Origin: Puffinus mauretanicus
Lineage: Eukaryota > Chordata > Aves > Procellariiformes > Procellariidae
DNA: 64,000 nucleotides
Direction of reading: 5' to 3'
NCBI GenBank assembly: GCA_023333565.1
Contig: JAJKFH010001941.1
Span: 372,001 to 436,000, forward strand
Each line of letters opens with the position of its first letter. Positions within the stretch are counted from its first letter, which is position 1. Below, piece after piece: positions 1 to 13,148 of the stretch. The notes below the pieces were generated by a model. The model did no database searches and was not told the DNA's origin. It saw only the letters and a list, made by a program, of their open reading frames with translations. The position numbers were made by a program, and so were the translations under genes.

Positions 1-153
1 AGGAGTGTGATCCCCCAAATGCTGGGGATTAAATTTCCAAAATTACAGTGGGGATATGCAATAACAACTCCATAATATTTTGATTAGAAAGGAAGCAAAT
101 AACATACTGCAGGATGCTGCTGCCATAGCACACCCCTTGGCAACACCCTCGTT

Positions 154-201
154 AAAGGAAAAGGAAAAAAAAAGGGAAAAAAAAGGGGGAAAAAAAGGAA
201 A
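154..201 (+). repeat. Polypurine (A/G) tract
   Basis: All bases from 154 to 201 are A or G, made of A-runs broken by G-runs, with the complementary polypyrimidine on the minus strand. It is low-complexity sequence. The mirror-like purine composition could favour triplex structure, but nothing beyond composition supports a function. Confidence 0.9.
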
Positions 202-3200
202 TCTTCCCATTGCTTAAAGATACATAGAGGTAGAATCCAATGCTTGGAGAAGGCATTTGCAGGCACTCCTTCCCTTACCATCATTTTCCTCCCTGAACCC
301 ATCAAACAACAATCTGTGTTTACAGAAAACCAGTTGTAGCCAAGTAGAAAAACTTCTCTTCAAAACTGTCGCAGCCAGTGACGGTTTCTTCGGGATTTAA
401 CTAGTCTAGCAGGCTTTCCTGCCTTGCTTTTATATAAATTCTTTACTTTATTCTTCATTCTTGGTCGATCCCATTAACTTAGCACACACACCTTTCACTG
501 CTCTAGGCTCTCAGACAGTGACATGCAGTGGCCTCTTAAAGTTCGGAGAGGACAACATAGTTTTAATGATAACTTCTGACAGTTTGGGGGTTGGGGACAT
601 TTGAGACTGAGGTTTAAGATGCAGCCATAGCAGGAACTGTTCTTGCTTTGTGGGCTGGCTTGTTCTTGAAACCAGGTTGCTGGGTGTTAAGTAGCATTAT
701 CAGTTCCTCTCTCATGAGTTCCCATCACATCACCTAAAATAGAGAAGTGCCCCAAAGGCCTTGTGTCTGCCCAGGGCACAGAAGGAAGGTGGTGTGTTAT
801 TCTTTCCAGCACTGTAATATCATCACTCTCTGCATTTGAGTTCTGCTTTCATCCTGCAGGGACTTTCTTGCTGCATGTTGAGACATACCCTAAACCTAAA
901 AAACTAAGGTAGGCCCACAAATTATTTCTAAAGACTAGACCAGGAACTAAAATTAATAACTCTGCTAATATTAAAAAATAATAAATGCAGCAGAGAAATT
1001 GATTTCATGGCACATAATAATTCTCCCATATCTTACCCCAACTAGTACCTTAATGTGGTAGCTACCTCTTTCTTGTTGTCTGTATGACGGGGGCTAATGA
1101 CTTCATCACCCTTTTTCTGTCTAGCGTTGCCCATTACTCCACAGTTACAAGCCACCCTCTTCTCTTGAGATATCTAAATGATTAGCATTGTTAGGATAAA
1201 CTCTGCAGTTTTCTGAAGCTATCACTTAACTCCCAGTACACGTGACTTGGCGTTGAAGTCTGCTGCTTCCAACCTGAAGAAGAGCTTCTGTGCCCAAAAG
1301 CATGTCTTTGCATTTTCAGTTACATCTGTAGGTTGAACAAGAGAAGATCCCCTTCGGCCTTGTCTCACTGCAGCTATGAATTTGTTACTTTGTCTCACTA
1401 ACGTCAGAGGTTTTTGAACATGTTGACTACCACCACTGCTAGCTCTGAACAGTTTTAATGTGGAAACCAGTGAGTGAGGAGTCTTATTTCAGACAGAGCA
1501 ACTACTTTGCAGTGGGAGAAAAGACTTAGAAGATGCTGAAATTCAGAAGAACTGGATTGTATTCCTGACCCCTCCATTATACAGTTTATATAATTAGACA
1601 TAATGACAAAGCTAGTGCTTCGTATCTGGCATCTGGTCCTCCCACAGACTTCAGTGATGTACTGCAGCTTCATAGCTTTTCCAGGTTCTCCTCCCTAAGT
1701 ATTCCTATTGCTAAATATTAAATGTCAGCAGTTAGCAAGTAGAGCCACTCACATATAAATGATATTCCAGCAAGATGCCTTCCAATTCAAACCAAATCTT
1801 TGGTCTTATTCTTGACACCTTAAAAATGTCTTTTAGCAATAACTAATCTACTTGTAGTAGGTCACTAGAAAATACACAGATTACCAGTTATACTATCTTA
1901 ATATCATTCACCAAAGAGAAAGAGGCTCCAGAGTTAATTTTACCAATCCTGAATCCCTCGTGACTATTGCTGCAATGCTAATTGCAGAGGGAACGAAGAG
2001 AAAGGACAATATTTTTCAGAATTAGAAGAGTTGTTACAAGCATAAATTTAGACACGTTAAAAGACAGTGAGTGAAGCACAGAGGAAACCTATCACAAAGA
2101 TCTCAGAAAGTGTTGTGAAACCAGAATTTCGCCTATTCTCTTGTGTGGTCCTGTATGCTTATGCATAATGGACAGGCTAAGAAAAAGAAAAAAACCCAAA
2201 CAAAGAAGAACAAAGCACGCTTGCGCCCACAGTGCAGCTTTGGTAGAACCTGGCCACCTCAGTCCAGTGGCGGCATTGAGACCCAAACTTGCCAATGCTC
2301 CTCAAAGGTCATAGGCATCAAAATTGTCACCAGTACACACACACACCCGAAATTTCACTACTGACTCCCAGAGAGGGTACCAAATAGCTCAGCACCTCTC
2401 AGATCTAAGGCTGTTTTCAGTGCAGTAGCCTGGTGTCCCCAGGCAGCAGAAGGAGGCTTCTTCACAGGATAAAACCATTTATGTGGGCCTTGTGGTGGTC
2501 CCATCCACCCTGCTGTTGACACCAGCACTCATCTACTCCCACCGTAAGCCCTTTAATGGAGCTCAGTCAGGAAAACCTAACCTACAAAAACATTCCCCCG
2601 AGCAGCTGGCTCTCCTGGGTGTGCTCATGGTACTCCCAACATTCGCACCAGCGCGTGGTTTGCACAAAGCACAAAGCACAAAGCAGCTGTGTCACTTTTA
2701 GTATTCAACATTTATGATTGTCAGGGATGCTGGCCACACCTAAATCCTCTTGTAGCTCTGAGCTTTAATTAGCAACATGTTCAAAATACTTTCAGTGCTT
2801 CTAGACGATAGCTATAGGTGCCTGCAGACAATGCTGGACGGTGCCAGCAGCCCCATCTGTAAAGGGAAATGTAGCTGGGTGTTAATGAATGTCACGGGTA
2901 CTTAGCATCACTCAAACAAGCTAAAGAATTAATTTCTATCAACATCTCTATTTATAGAATCTGTGGATATTTAACAAAGGAGCAACAGTGGTAAGTTAAT
3001 AACAAAAAAATACAGGAAAAGGAGGTGTTTAGACCATTTAAAACTTGTGTGAAACTATTGTGGCTAATTAGCATGAAATCAGGAACTGAAGGTGGTGAGA
3101 CTGAAGTCAGCTTCCTCCAGATCATGCCAAAGCTTGACCACGGTAATAAGGAGGCACAAATCGAACAAATGTGGAGGAGCACTAGTGCAAATAACTCTCC

Positions 3201-5842
3201 AGCTGCATACCTCAGTGCACGTACTTTCCACCTTTGCAGAAAGCTCTTCCCTGTGCAGGATCAGGCCAGTGCTAACAGGAGAGCAGTGACCCTTCCCGGT
3301 GCCCAGTGCTGTTCACTGCTCCAAGCAATCTGCTTTGCTTCTCTCATGCTTTTTCTCCTTTTCTGCCTTCTGAAAATGGGTATTGCCTGGACATGAGCAG
3401 TCCCTGGGCAGTGGGTACATGCCGGGCTGCCTGCATGGGTACGGGGCCAGCACCTGCGCTGCAGCTACCAGCAGTAGCCATGCTTTTGCTCCGGCAGAGA
3501 GCTGTTATCTTATAAAAATCACAGCTCTTGGAAAAACATCTCACACATGATGAGAAATGTCTTCCTTACAAGCTGCCGCATTACCTGAATAAAAATGTAT
3601 TCATTTATCTTATCTTGCATTTTAATATTATGAGCTGCAGCATCTCAGCACGGCTTTTTCGGCTTCAGTTGATAATTGTGCTAATTTTTCCATCTAAATT
3701 GTAGCACATAATGCTTAGGAGCAAAAAGCAGTTGCATTATGATGTGTATTACAGAAGTGTTGAATAAATACTATGAGGAAATCCTTTTGTGATGGTGGTC
3801 AGCTGCCTTTCTTGTAGCAAGAAAATATGAAGGCATTGGGAATATGGCAGGACTTTTTTTCTCTGCAGAATCAGGAAACTTGGGTGGAGGGAGTTGGAGT
3901 CGGTCCGCCCGGGCAGAGTAGCTTGGAGGCTCATTGTTGGTGAGGTGCTGATGGCTTGTCCTCTTGTATTCCCCAAAGCTGTTTCTCTAGATCCGACATA
4001 ACGGCTCAGGAAGAGCATCACAGAGACAAACTCATCCCTTCGAATCAGCGGGCGGGAGGACACGCCATCTGTGAGGAGGGGGGGCACGTGTTTTGAGCCC
4101 CACAGGGGCTGAGCCTGTAATGAAAATGCTCTCTGTAGGAGCCAAACTTTGGTGATCTCTCTTAGAGACCTATGGCTGAAAGGAGAGCCTATGTAAGTTT
4201 GGAGAGAGGGGTTGTTTCCTTTTGATTTCTTATTTCGTGTGGCTGCACAGGAGATACGCCCAACGGCATGCAGAGGCCTTGGCAATAACAGACTGCAGTC
4301 AGGACTAGCAGGGCCTGACTTTGTCTGAGTGAAGGTCTGGTTCCCCCGTTGGTGGGCTCGATGCACAGGCTCCCTCAAAGGGGACGACTGTGATGGTTAC
4401 TAAGGAGGTCACAGCAAGCTTAACCTTTGGCAGACAGAGCAGGATGCTTTAGTCCTTAGTCCTTGCCTAAACCAAGGACTGGAGAATTACACCACTCTTC
4501 CTCAGCTTTACAGGGTGGCTTGTTTATTTTGGGTTGTTTCACTTTCAAGGACATAAATGCCTGAAAAATCATACCTAATTCTGCATAATTTGGGGGCAGC
4601 TGAGCATCGGATGTATCACGCTGAAAGCCCCAGCCTCCAGAGTACCTTCTTCTCTTCAGATCTAGAGGGGAACTTTCCCTTGGGAGATTTTAGCACTTTG
4701 TGCTGCATCTTTGATGAGCTGATTGCAAGTCCATCAGTGGTCCTTACTCCCAGCACCTGGGAGAGGAGGCTTGGTCCCTGTGTAGGGGGGTTGCATGGCT
4801 GCAGGGTGGGCAAGACAGGCTGCAGACATTTGCTCTGCACCCCCTCCTGGGGAAAATAAGCAGTCACAGTCTCTGGTGGGACCCACGGGGTCTGGAAGGA
4901 AAAGGAGCCAGGTTTACCTCACAGGGCAGAGGGCACGGACCACTCAAACCCCTGATTAAGTGTTTGCTGTATCAAAAATGTGCCACCAAAGAGCTGGACT
5001 TGCTCTATCTTGTGTTAGTAATGCAAGTGGATTTAGCAGCACACATAGATTTATCAGGCATGCAATTTATTTGCATTTATTGAGCTTTATCTTGCCTCCA
5101 ATTGGATATTTGCAATACCAACCTGAATATTTCTGTTCAAACATAATTTGTTTCTATATGACTGAACAATCCTCATGAAGTAGCAGAGAAAAAAAATGGC
5201 CCCTTATTTTTGGCACTTTCTTTCTTAGAGAACTTGATTAGAGGAGGTTGGCATAATCAACTCAGCATCTTTGCTCCAGCCACACTGTAAGGTTACCATA
5301 CAAATGAAAGCACAAGTTGGACACACGTTTTTGCCTTCAAGGAATAAATGCTCCCCAAATGCCATCTGCCACCACAGCAAGGGGTTTTTAAGCTTCTGCT
5401 TTTCAACAACAGTATGAGAAACACCCACAAAAGAAGGAAAATCAGAGCAAAAGCCTTCCACGGGTGCATACACTGCAGGATAGGCTTTCTTACAGAGTAG
5501 AGAGCATTTTCAGGAGAGGGGCTCTTTGGGGCTGTGTTGAAGGGCAGCTCTCCCATTCCTCTCCTGTGGGGGGTACAGCATGCTCCCAGAGCACCCCCTC
5601 CCATGGATGCACCCGCCGGAGTGCCCTGCCAGCCCCCCGCCAGCCCCCCGGTGCACCCAGCGCCCGCTGCCAGCACATCCACCCCGCTCATGTTACTGTC
5701 ATACGTACACACCGCGTCCATGCTGGAAGAAAACTGAAGCTTAGAAGACACAGGAAATCCATTGTTGCCACTGTTTGGGTTTTTTTTAAAGTAAATTACA
5801 TTTAATGAAAATACCTGAGACATAAAGTACCTTGTTTTCATT

Positions 5843-5870
5843 TTAATTAGCAATTATGGTTGCTAATTAA
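5843..5870. repeat. Perfect 11-bp inverted repeat with homeodomain core sites
   Basis: The left arm TTAATTAGCAA (5843-5853) and right arm TTGCTAATTAA (5860-5870) are exact reverse complements separated by TTATGG. Each arm carries a TAATTA/TAATTAG homeodomain-type core. It could be a paired transcription-factor site within a conserved non-coding element, or a chance palindrome in AT-rich DNA. Confidence 0.85.
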
Positions 5871-8620
5871 AGCAATACCAAAATAATTGTGTCATAGTAC
5901 AAAAGTAATGCACGTATTTCTCTGTGCCAGAAAAATAAGATTATGACCTCCAGTCATAGTTCCAGAAGAGATAACGCTTTACTAATACTTTTGCAGGGCT
6001 TAATTCAATGGGCATATGAGAGAGAAGAACTGTGTAGTTTTTGATGTGTGGTGCAGGACACCATGTCACATAAAGATGTAGAGAGAGACCACAACAGTCC
6101 CTTTTCTTAGATTTGCAACACAATTAGCCAAAGAATCAGTTTCAAGTCATCTCACATTCCTCACTTTCTTTTGTTTTTCAAATCTTCTTTGTATTTTAAA
6201 ATATAATCTGTAATTCTGTTGGTATGGATTTTCTTTGCCTGGTGCCTTCATATAGATACATCTTTGACCATTTAGCAAGGGAAGCACTCATCGGACAAGA
6301 CTGATTTCCTGCAACCAACTAAATAGTCTTTTTTTAAGAATAAAAGAAAGGCACATCCTCCACAAAAGCTAATTCATGCAGCATGACTCTTTGAATATAT
6401 AGTCTAGCAATACACAAGTGTTGGAAGTGGCACAAAAGATCCTCGAAAACACTTCTAATTGATTAATTCAGCAGGGTAGCACCGTGGAAATGATTGATTT
6501 TAGCCTACCAGACCTCCCTCTGACCTTTTCAGAGACTCTGTTGATGGGTACTTGAATGGACAAATTTGAATACAAATGGCAGTATGACAATAGCACCCAA
6601 ATTCTTTAAAGCGAAGTTTTCCCATCATTTTCATGTATCAAATTGACTGCAACAGGTTAAAGATTCCCCAAAGACCAAAGAATTTTTTAAAAAATGTACC
6701 TTTCAAATAGCGACAACATTAACGTCAGTAGTAATCACTGATTTCAAATGACTGATCTGACTGACAAATAATAGGTGACTGTGTTCTCCTTAGACAATGA
6801 TGAGGTGTAACAAACATGGCGATAAGGACTATTATAAAGGGTAGATAAAACCACAATAGTAGATTTTTTTGAGGTCATCAAGTTAGTTTCTTGTTTTAGC
6901 TGGATTTGATCCAGCCTTTGCAAACTAAACCAAGGGTGTGTACCTCACCAATGCTTACTTAAACTTAAGCTGCCCTTACTTTGCCAATCAGTGTAAAAAA
7001 TGTTAATGACATGGGCCAATATTTCTGCTGCTCAGCTGGAGTTGGGGGACAGATGATAGCTGCACTGATGACACACAATTATGAAATACTGAAATGAAAA
7101 CCAGAAGGACTATTTGTAGGTGCTTGATCCTCCAGGCTTGGCTCAGGCAAGCTCCCTCTGCAACTCCGACCCACCTTCAGAAGCCATGCAGACCTTCGGC
7201 AGGGTAATGCTTGAACATGGCTCGTGATTTTAGAAATAACCGCTTCACTGTGCTTCCAGAGTATTCGTGTGAAATATTGATGTGCTGACAGCAGAGGAGG
7301 CAGGCAGTGGCTGTGAAGGAGCCCCTCGTTCCATGGGAGGAGGATCACCACTGTCTCCTGCCCTGAAGGAAACCTCTTCTTGATGAACTTATGGCTTTTT
7401 GGAAGCTGCTTGGCTTCCCTGGGCTCCTGTCCTGAGCCGGGGCTGTGGGGCTGACATGGATTTCACACATGGATGTCTGTGGGAGCAGTTGAGCCGTTGA
7501 GGGCTCAGCAGGGTAAGCAGGACACAACCTGGCCCCTGGTTTGAGAGGGAAGGCAGCCTTTCTCCTTCCCGACATCCTCAATATGACGTCAAATACATGG
7601 TTTACTTGTGCTTGGTGAGACCTGCCTAGATTACTGAGTGCTGCAAGAAGGGGAAGCATGCAAACTCGTGCTCATCAAAGGTATTTAGGCACCTTCTGCT
7701 GGTATTTGCGAAGGGACTTTGGTACTTTGACATCTTTTGAGGGTCTAAACCTGCTAATGTGGTTTCTCTTTACAGCTTCTAGTGGTGGCTGGCTTCGATC
7801 AGCTCAGCTGTATTGTCAGACCCAACCTGTGCCATCAGGCCCTGCAAGTGCGGAAAATTTCACTAAACAAGTTATAAGTGTTTCTTCAGATATCGCAGCT
7901 GCGACTTATTCAGGCTGCCTGGGACTCAGTTTTATATGCATTTGTTTGTCTCAAAATTTACCAACTTGTTCTCTGCAATCTCACCTCTTATTTATATACG
8001 TATTCAAAATCTTTTACCCTTGTAACTGTAACGTAAACTGTGAAAATTATTCACAGAGTGTAACCAAGCAACATCTGCCCAAGCTATGAGCTGCTTGAGG
8101 AGGTGTCAGTACAGACGTTCCCGGCGAGCACCAAGCGGTCCTCTCCCCTGCCCCACAGCCTGCAGAAATGCATAGCGAAGAAGGGGAGAAGATCACCTCG
8201 TATGCACCTAAAAAGGTTTCCTAGCAAATGACCTAAGAAGATGGCATTTCACTTTGGAGCGAGGAGTGGCACCTCCTGCAGAAGTCCAACCTTCCCCTCC
8301 ACCAGCTGGCCCATCAGCCAGGAGGGAAGGGCAGCATGGCAGGCTCGTGTAGGACTGCTCCGGACTGGAACATAAGCATCTCCCGCGAGGACTCCTCCCT
8401 GCACATCTGCTGCCTTTCCCTGTGGCTGTCGGTCACTCTGCAGGGGGGTCCACGTAGCTGGCAAAATGCTGTGATGCTTTTCTCCTTATCCGCTACCCCC
8501 TGACAGCTTACAGCTTTTCAGCTGCATGTCAGAGGGAGCCCTGGCTTGCTGGGCTGGACTGATGAGCTCTGCATCCCACCTGTGTATTGCACAGAAACGG
8601 CATTTTTGTGCGATCCCCCT

Positions 8621-9191
8621 TGTCCTGGTTTTGTCTGAGATAGAGTTAATTTTCTTCCTAGTAGTTAGTATAGTGCTGTGTTTTGGATTTAGTACGAGAA
8701 TAACGAAAGTTGATAACACACTGATGTTTTAGTTGTTGCTAAGCAGTGCTTACCTAATCAAGGACTTTTCAGCTTCTCGTGCTCTGCCAGGTGCACAAGA
8801 AGCTGGGAGCATAGTCAGGACAGCTGACCCAACTGACCAAAGGGATATTCCATACCATATGACATCATGCTCAGCATATAAAGCTGTGGGAAGAAGGAAG
8901 GGGGACGTTTGGAGTGATGGCGTTTGTCTTCCCAAGTAACCGTTAGGCGTGATGGAGCCCTGCTTTCCTGGCGATGGCTGAACACCTGCCTGCCGATGGG
9001 AAGTAGTGAATGAATTCCTTGTTTTGCTTTGCTTGCGTGTGCGGCTTTTGCTTTCCCTATTAAACTGTCTTTATCTCAGCCCACCAGTTTTCTCACTTTT
9101 ACCCTTCCGATTCTCTCCCCCATCCCACCATGGGGGGAGTGAGTGAGCGGCTGCGTGGGGCTTCGTTGCTGGCTGGGGTTAAACCACGACA
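8621..9191 (+). mobile_element. Solo LTR 1, ERVL-type endogenous retrovirus, complete
   Basis: A 571-bp element starts TGTCCTGGTTTTGTCTGAGA and ends GGGTTAAACCACGACA, giving the TG...CA ends of an LTR. It is flanked by the identical 5-bp direct repeat CCCCT (8616-8620 and 9192-9196); 5-bp duplications are typical of class III (ERVL) elements. Inside are a decayed CRE-like TGACATCA (8860-8867), a TATAAAG box (8877-8883) and an ATTAAA polyadenylation signal (9059-9064). No gag, pol or env lies beside it, so it is a solo LTR left by recombination between two LTRs. The central R-region block differs from that of the LTRs at 34.6 and 40.9 kb. Confidence 0.95.
8877..8883 (+). promoter_or_regulatory. 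TATA box of solo LTR 1
   Basis: TATAAAG lies about 10 bp after the CRE-like TGACATCA, in the U3 position expected for an LTR promoter. It is a motif only; activity is unknown. Confidence 0.6.
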
Positions 9192-12100
9192 CCCCTTTAG
9201 GTCCCTCCTGCTAGGGCCATGGCAGCACACCTCTCATTATTCAGCATCTCCGTCTTCCTGGGGTGGCAATAATTTCTTTTCTTTCCCCATTACAGGTGCA
9301 TAGGAAGCACTACGAAAGTATGTGCCTGAGTCAAGCTCCCAAGTTAGTCCCTGTTAGCAGGCAGACACGTTCATGAAATTGCACACAGGGTATTGGAAAT
9401 GGCTTAACCAAGCTTATTACCACAAGCACAGTGTTAATGAGCAATAATTAGTTCATTCAAGAGCTGTGGGCTTACCTCATGTGCTTAAAAAGGAGTGGGT
9501 TTCTAATACAATGCCAATTTTCATTACAGAGATATCATCAGCTAACGCTCATCTCATCATCAAGAAGATGTTGCAGTTTCTCAATTCTGCTGAAAAACTT
9601 GCTGAAATACTTTGGTGTTTCTAAAGAGCATCTGGGTGTATTAAAAAGACCCCATATGCATGTGTAGGTAAAATATTAATTACTTAGGTTTTAAACCATA
9701 CTGGATTTATCCAGCGCTCTTGCACTGGGAAAGCAAAGGAAATACAAGCAATTACAGGCAAACTGAATTGCTCTATGTTCCCCTTAGAAGTTTTTTTTTT
9801 CCGCTTCAAGGTGATTTGACATTTTTGGGTTAGACTTTAGGAACTCAGTGCGGGAGCCTGGCTTTGTACTGCCGCTCCAAACAAGAAACGATTCAATTAT
9901 GCATCAGCCCACCCCTTCCCCAAAACTAAACCCCCTCAGATCCTGAACTCCCTTCAGCACAAGTTTTAAATAGAAAGGATAAGTAGGGTAAAGCTGGTTG
10001 TGGGAGCTGCTTTATCTATCTTCCATATTTTCCATCAGACGATCCCTCTGCCCTGGCCAGGCTCTCAGGTCCCTGGCTGTGTCTTCTCCTGCTGGATGAT
10101 GCCAATCTCCTCATGCTCTGTGGATGATCAGGAATGGGAAACAGAGACACTTCTGCATTGCAGAGCTCTCCTTCGTAACTGTGGGTCTGACCACTACCCT
10201 GCCAAGATTTGGTGAATGCAACAGACGTTGTTTTAATATAAGGGTTCAAGTTTTATCTCAGATTTTATATTAAACAAAAGGGCCTAGTTTCACTGAGGCG
10301 TGGTTGTGTGAAAGCATTATAAGGCTTTATAATATACATACATACACCTTATGCAAAAGTATATAATGGATACTCATGCTAAGCAGTTTTGCAAACTTGG
10401 TGACAACCTTATTGCTATTTCACTGCACATTGTTTCCTTAATACTTGGAATATGTTAATCTTTTTTCAGTTTTGTCTTAGTGGTCTAAAATCTGGCTGTT
10501 AAAAAACAAAATTGGAAATTTGAGCTTAATTTCTTTGTTGTTTTCGAATATGCTAGTTTGCATCCAGAGAATTTACTCCAGCAATTTGACTTCTGCATCA
10601 GAGCAAGTGGTGTAACATTTTTGAAAGTGGAGAGCTTTGCTTGTCACAAACACGAAAGCACCTTTTGGTGGGTATGTTGGAGAATAACTGATATGAAAAT
10701 TAGAAGCGAAGAGCTCACTTGAAAAAATTTGGCAACTCTAAGTAAAACGAAAAGTATTTTTCAATTTTAATAGTGCAATGGTAATATTTCACTGGAGCTC
10801 TGTATTCCTCCAGAATTTGTCTGATGCATACTGATATTCCCTATAGCTGTCCATCACTTAGAAAGTAGCTGCTTTCCATTTAATACAGATGCTTTACAAA
10901 TACTTCTGTAATTCGGTTTCTCCGCAAGAGAAACACCCAGCTCTTGCAGAGCTACTAGAGCTCAGCCATGGGCGACTACAGCCCACACCAGCTTTTGAAG
11001 GTAACTTGCAAAGAGGACTTCAGGATCCGGTGGCTTTGATGGAAAGCTGCCACCAGCACTCGGAAGCTTTGACAAATGCAACTGCTACCTATGGCACAGG
11101 ATCGTAATCCGTGAGGGATTAAAAACCATTTCATCATGAACACCGTGCCATAGTGTCTATCCTGCTGACAAGACCTAAGTTCGGTTCTTTCTCATCTTTT
11201 AAAATATAAGTTACATGCTTTTATCTGGACTTCTCAAACCAGATGCTCAGGGAAGTGACCACTCCATGCCTGGTGACTGTACTAAGGCTTTTAAGGCTCT
11301 TACGTGTCTTTGGCATTTCTTTGGCCCTGGTGTCCTCCACTCTGTGCAGGCATAATCTGTTGTTTCTTTTCATCACTTTCTCTTTGCTTTCCAGCTTAGT
11401 TTTGCAACATGTCACTCCTTACTCAGATCAAAAGGATTAACAGTGCTAAAAAGCTTAAGTAAAGCAGTCATCATATTTGGCACAGGTTCGCTAGTGCCTA
11501 TGCTGTGGACACTGTAACCACTCTTTAAATGACCAGCTTTGGACCAGCTCATTTTTTTTTTTAGCTGACTGCTAAATCCTTACCTATTTTGAAAAAAAGT
11601 TAGGGTAGAAACCCTCTTTAGAAGATTACTACGAGTGGGATTTATCTTGACTAATTTTATCCATCTAAAAGTTTTGGGACTAGCTTAAGACCGTACTGTT
11701 TTCAGGGAGGAAAGGGGAGGAACTGAGGATCATCAGCGGGGTAATGCAGCAGGAGGCAGTGATACAGCAATACAAAATGCCTGGATTGCTCCATTCCCTT
11801 TGTCTTCAGAGCAGGAGCTGAGGGTGTTACGCTCAGACCCGGAGGCCGTGCTGCGCCCTCTGCTTGGGAGAAGATGCTGTGGGGCAGTTCCCGTCTCCCC
11901 CGTGCAGCGCAAGGCTCACGCACCTCCTCAAAGTGCGGTCTAAGTGGGATTTAAGTGAGATTGGCCCTAGGGCCACTTGGGGATTTAATTCCTTTGGATT
12001 TTGTGTAAGCAGTTACCAAAGCTATTTAGCTCAAGGCATTAGGTAATGTAGCCTGCTCTGAAGATGTAGGGCCTGTGGGTTTTCCAAACGTTCAGCAGAA

Positions 12101-12744
12101 CGGTGAAGCCCTCGCTTTATGAACATAACAGTTTTAATGTAAAAACAAAGGGAAGCATTTGGCTGTTGGACAGAGTTATTTCCTTACACTGCCCCTCGTG
12201 TTCGGCAAGTATTGCTTTATGCCCAGATGAAACTCCTCATAAGTCCCACAAGCATTGGGAGAAGTTTAGTGGCTGAACACCTTCCTTTCATTCAGTAGTT
12301 GTCTCCTAAGGTCAAGGCATCTTTGACAAGGCTTCACAGGACGTCTGTAAGCTTGTGTTGTATGAGAGTGAGGAGCAGTAGTGCCGTCACAACAAGAGCT
12401 ATTGCATCAGCACGATACTTTTTAACTGATGCTGAGCATGAGACAGCTATCACTCTGCGTGAGCGTTACCAGATTTGCTGATAATTCAGCTGAGAATTGC
12501 TAGAGTTTTGCTGTATCCAAAAGGATGAAATGGAGGGGGGTTTATACACTAAGTCTATAACTATAAAGCAGAGTATAACCCTCCAAAGGAAGGGGAAAAC
12601 CACAACAAACAAAATAACTATTGCTACTGGTTTAAGTTTAAAAAGTTTTTGTCTGTCTTGCTCAGGCAATTGCAATTATCACCCATTTCCTAGGAATTCT
12701 TAATATTGGCACCTGTGAATTATTGCATGTTATATAAACATTAC

Positions 12745-12866
12745 CTACTACATTTCCGTCGCCAGCTGCCCTGCCAGGGGTCTGCCGCAGCCTCACAATT
12801 AAGCGGTCGGGTTCCCTGGTTGCAATGAGTAATGACAAAGCAGTGTCCCGCTTCTCTGAAACGCAC
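12745..12866 (-). other. Exon-like segment on minus strand (speculative)
   Basis: On the minus strand, a pyrimidine-rich stretch ending in ATTTTTAG (AG at 12868-12867) precedes a 122-bp segment that is GC- and CpG-richer than its surroundings. The segment ends before GTAATG (GT at 12744-12743), a fair donor. Two of its three frames are open; the third contains a stop. I recognise no protein family in either frame. It could be a lncRNA exon, an alternative exon of a minus-strand neighbour, a conserved non-coding element, or chance. Confidence 0.25.
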
Positions 12867-13019
12867 CTAAAAATGAATGGTTGGGGGGGTGATATTAAGA
12901 AAAACAAAACAAACCATGCAAATGTTCTTGAGGTTGTTTTCAAAGACTTATTGATGTGAAATTCTCAGTATTTTAATTGGTATTCAAATCGTACCTAGAA
13001 ACCCATTATGATTTTCCAG

Positions 13020-13148
13020 TCACTGAAGGATCGAGCCTAAGCATCGCACGGGTACAGCGCTAACAAAGGCTCGGTGGGAAGAGGTTTTGCACAGCCATGG
13101 GTGAACATTAGTCATACTTGCATATTCTTCTTTCCACATGTCAAAGGT
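13020..13148 (-). other. Possible minus-strand exon after a strong acceptor (speculative)
   Basis: The minus strand carries a good 3' splice site, CTCTTTGTCTTTTCAG, with AG at 13150-13149. One frame after it stays open for 42 codons to a stop at about 13020. No domain is recognised and no convincing donor follows. Together with 12745-12866 and the 17.4-17.9 kb CpG island it could be part of one minus-strand transcript. Evidence is splice-motif based only. Confidence 0.2.

Larger units (their letters stand above)
1..8615. other. Intergenic, AT-rich, no gene recognised
   Basis: No exon with recognisable protein similarity is seen. Contents include a 48-bp polypurine tract (154-201), a short (AC)6 run (2335-2346), three copies of a 7-bp AGCACAA-like unit near 2661-2685, a GC-rich patch at about 5560-5720 and a perfect 11-bp inverted repeat at 5843-5870. 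Two long minus-strand open frames (3749-4378 and 5293-5853) show no family resemblance and are probably chance. The right edge is the 5-bp target duplication of the first LTR. Confidence 0.7.

Noticed and set aside
4449..4482. Short hairpin (AGTCCTTG...CAAGGACT) as a microRNA precursor
   Set aside because: The stem is only about 8 bp, far too short for a pre-miRNA.
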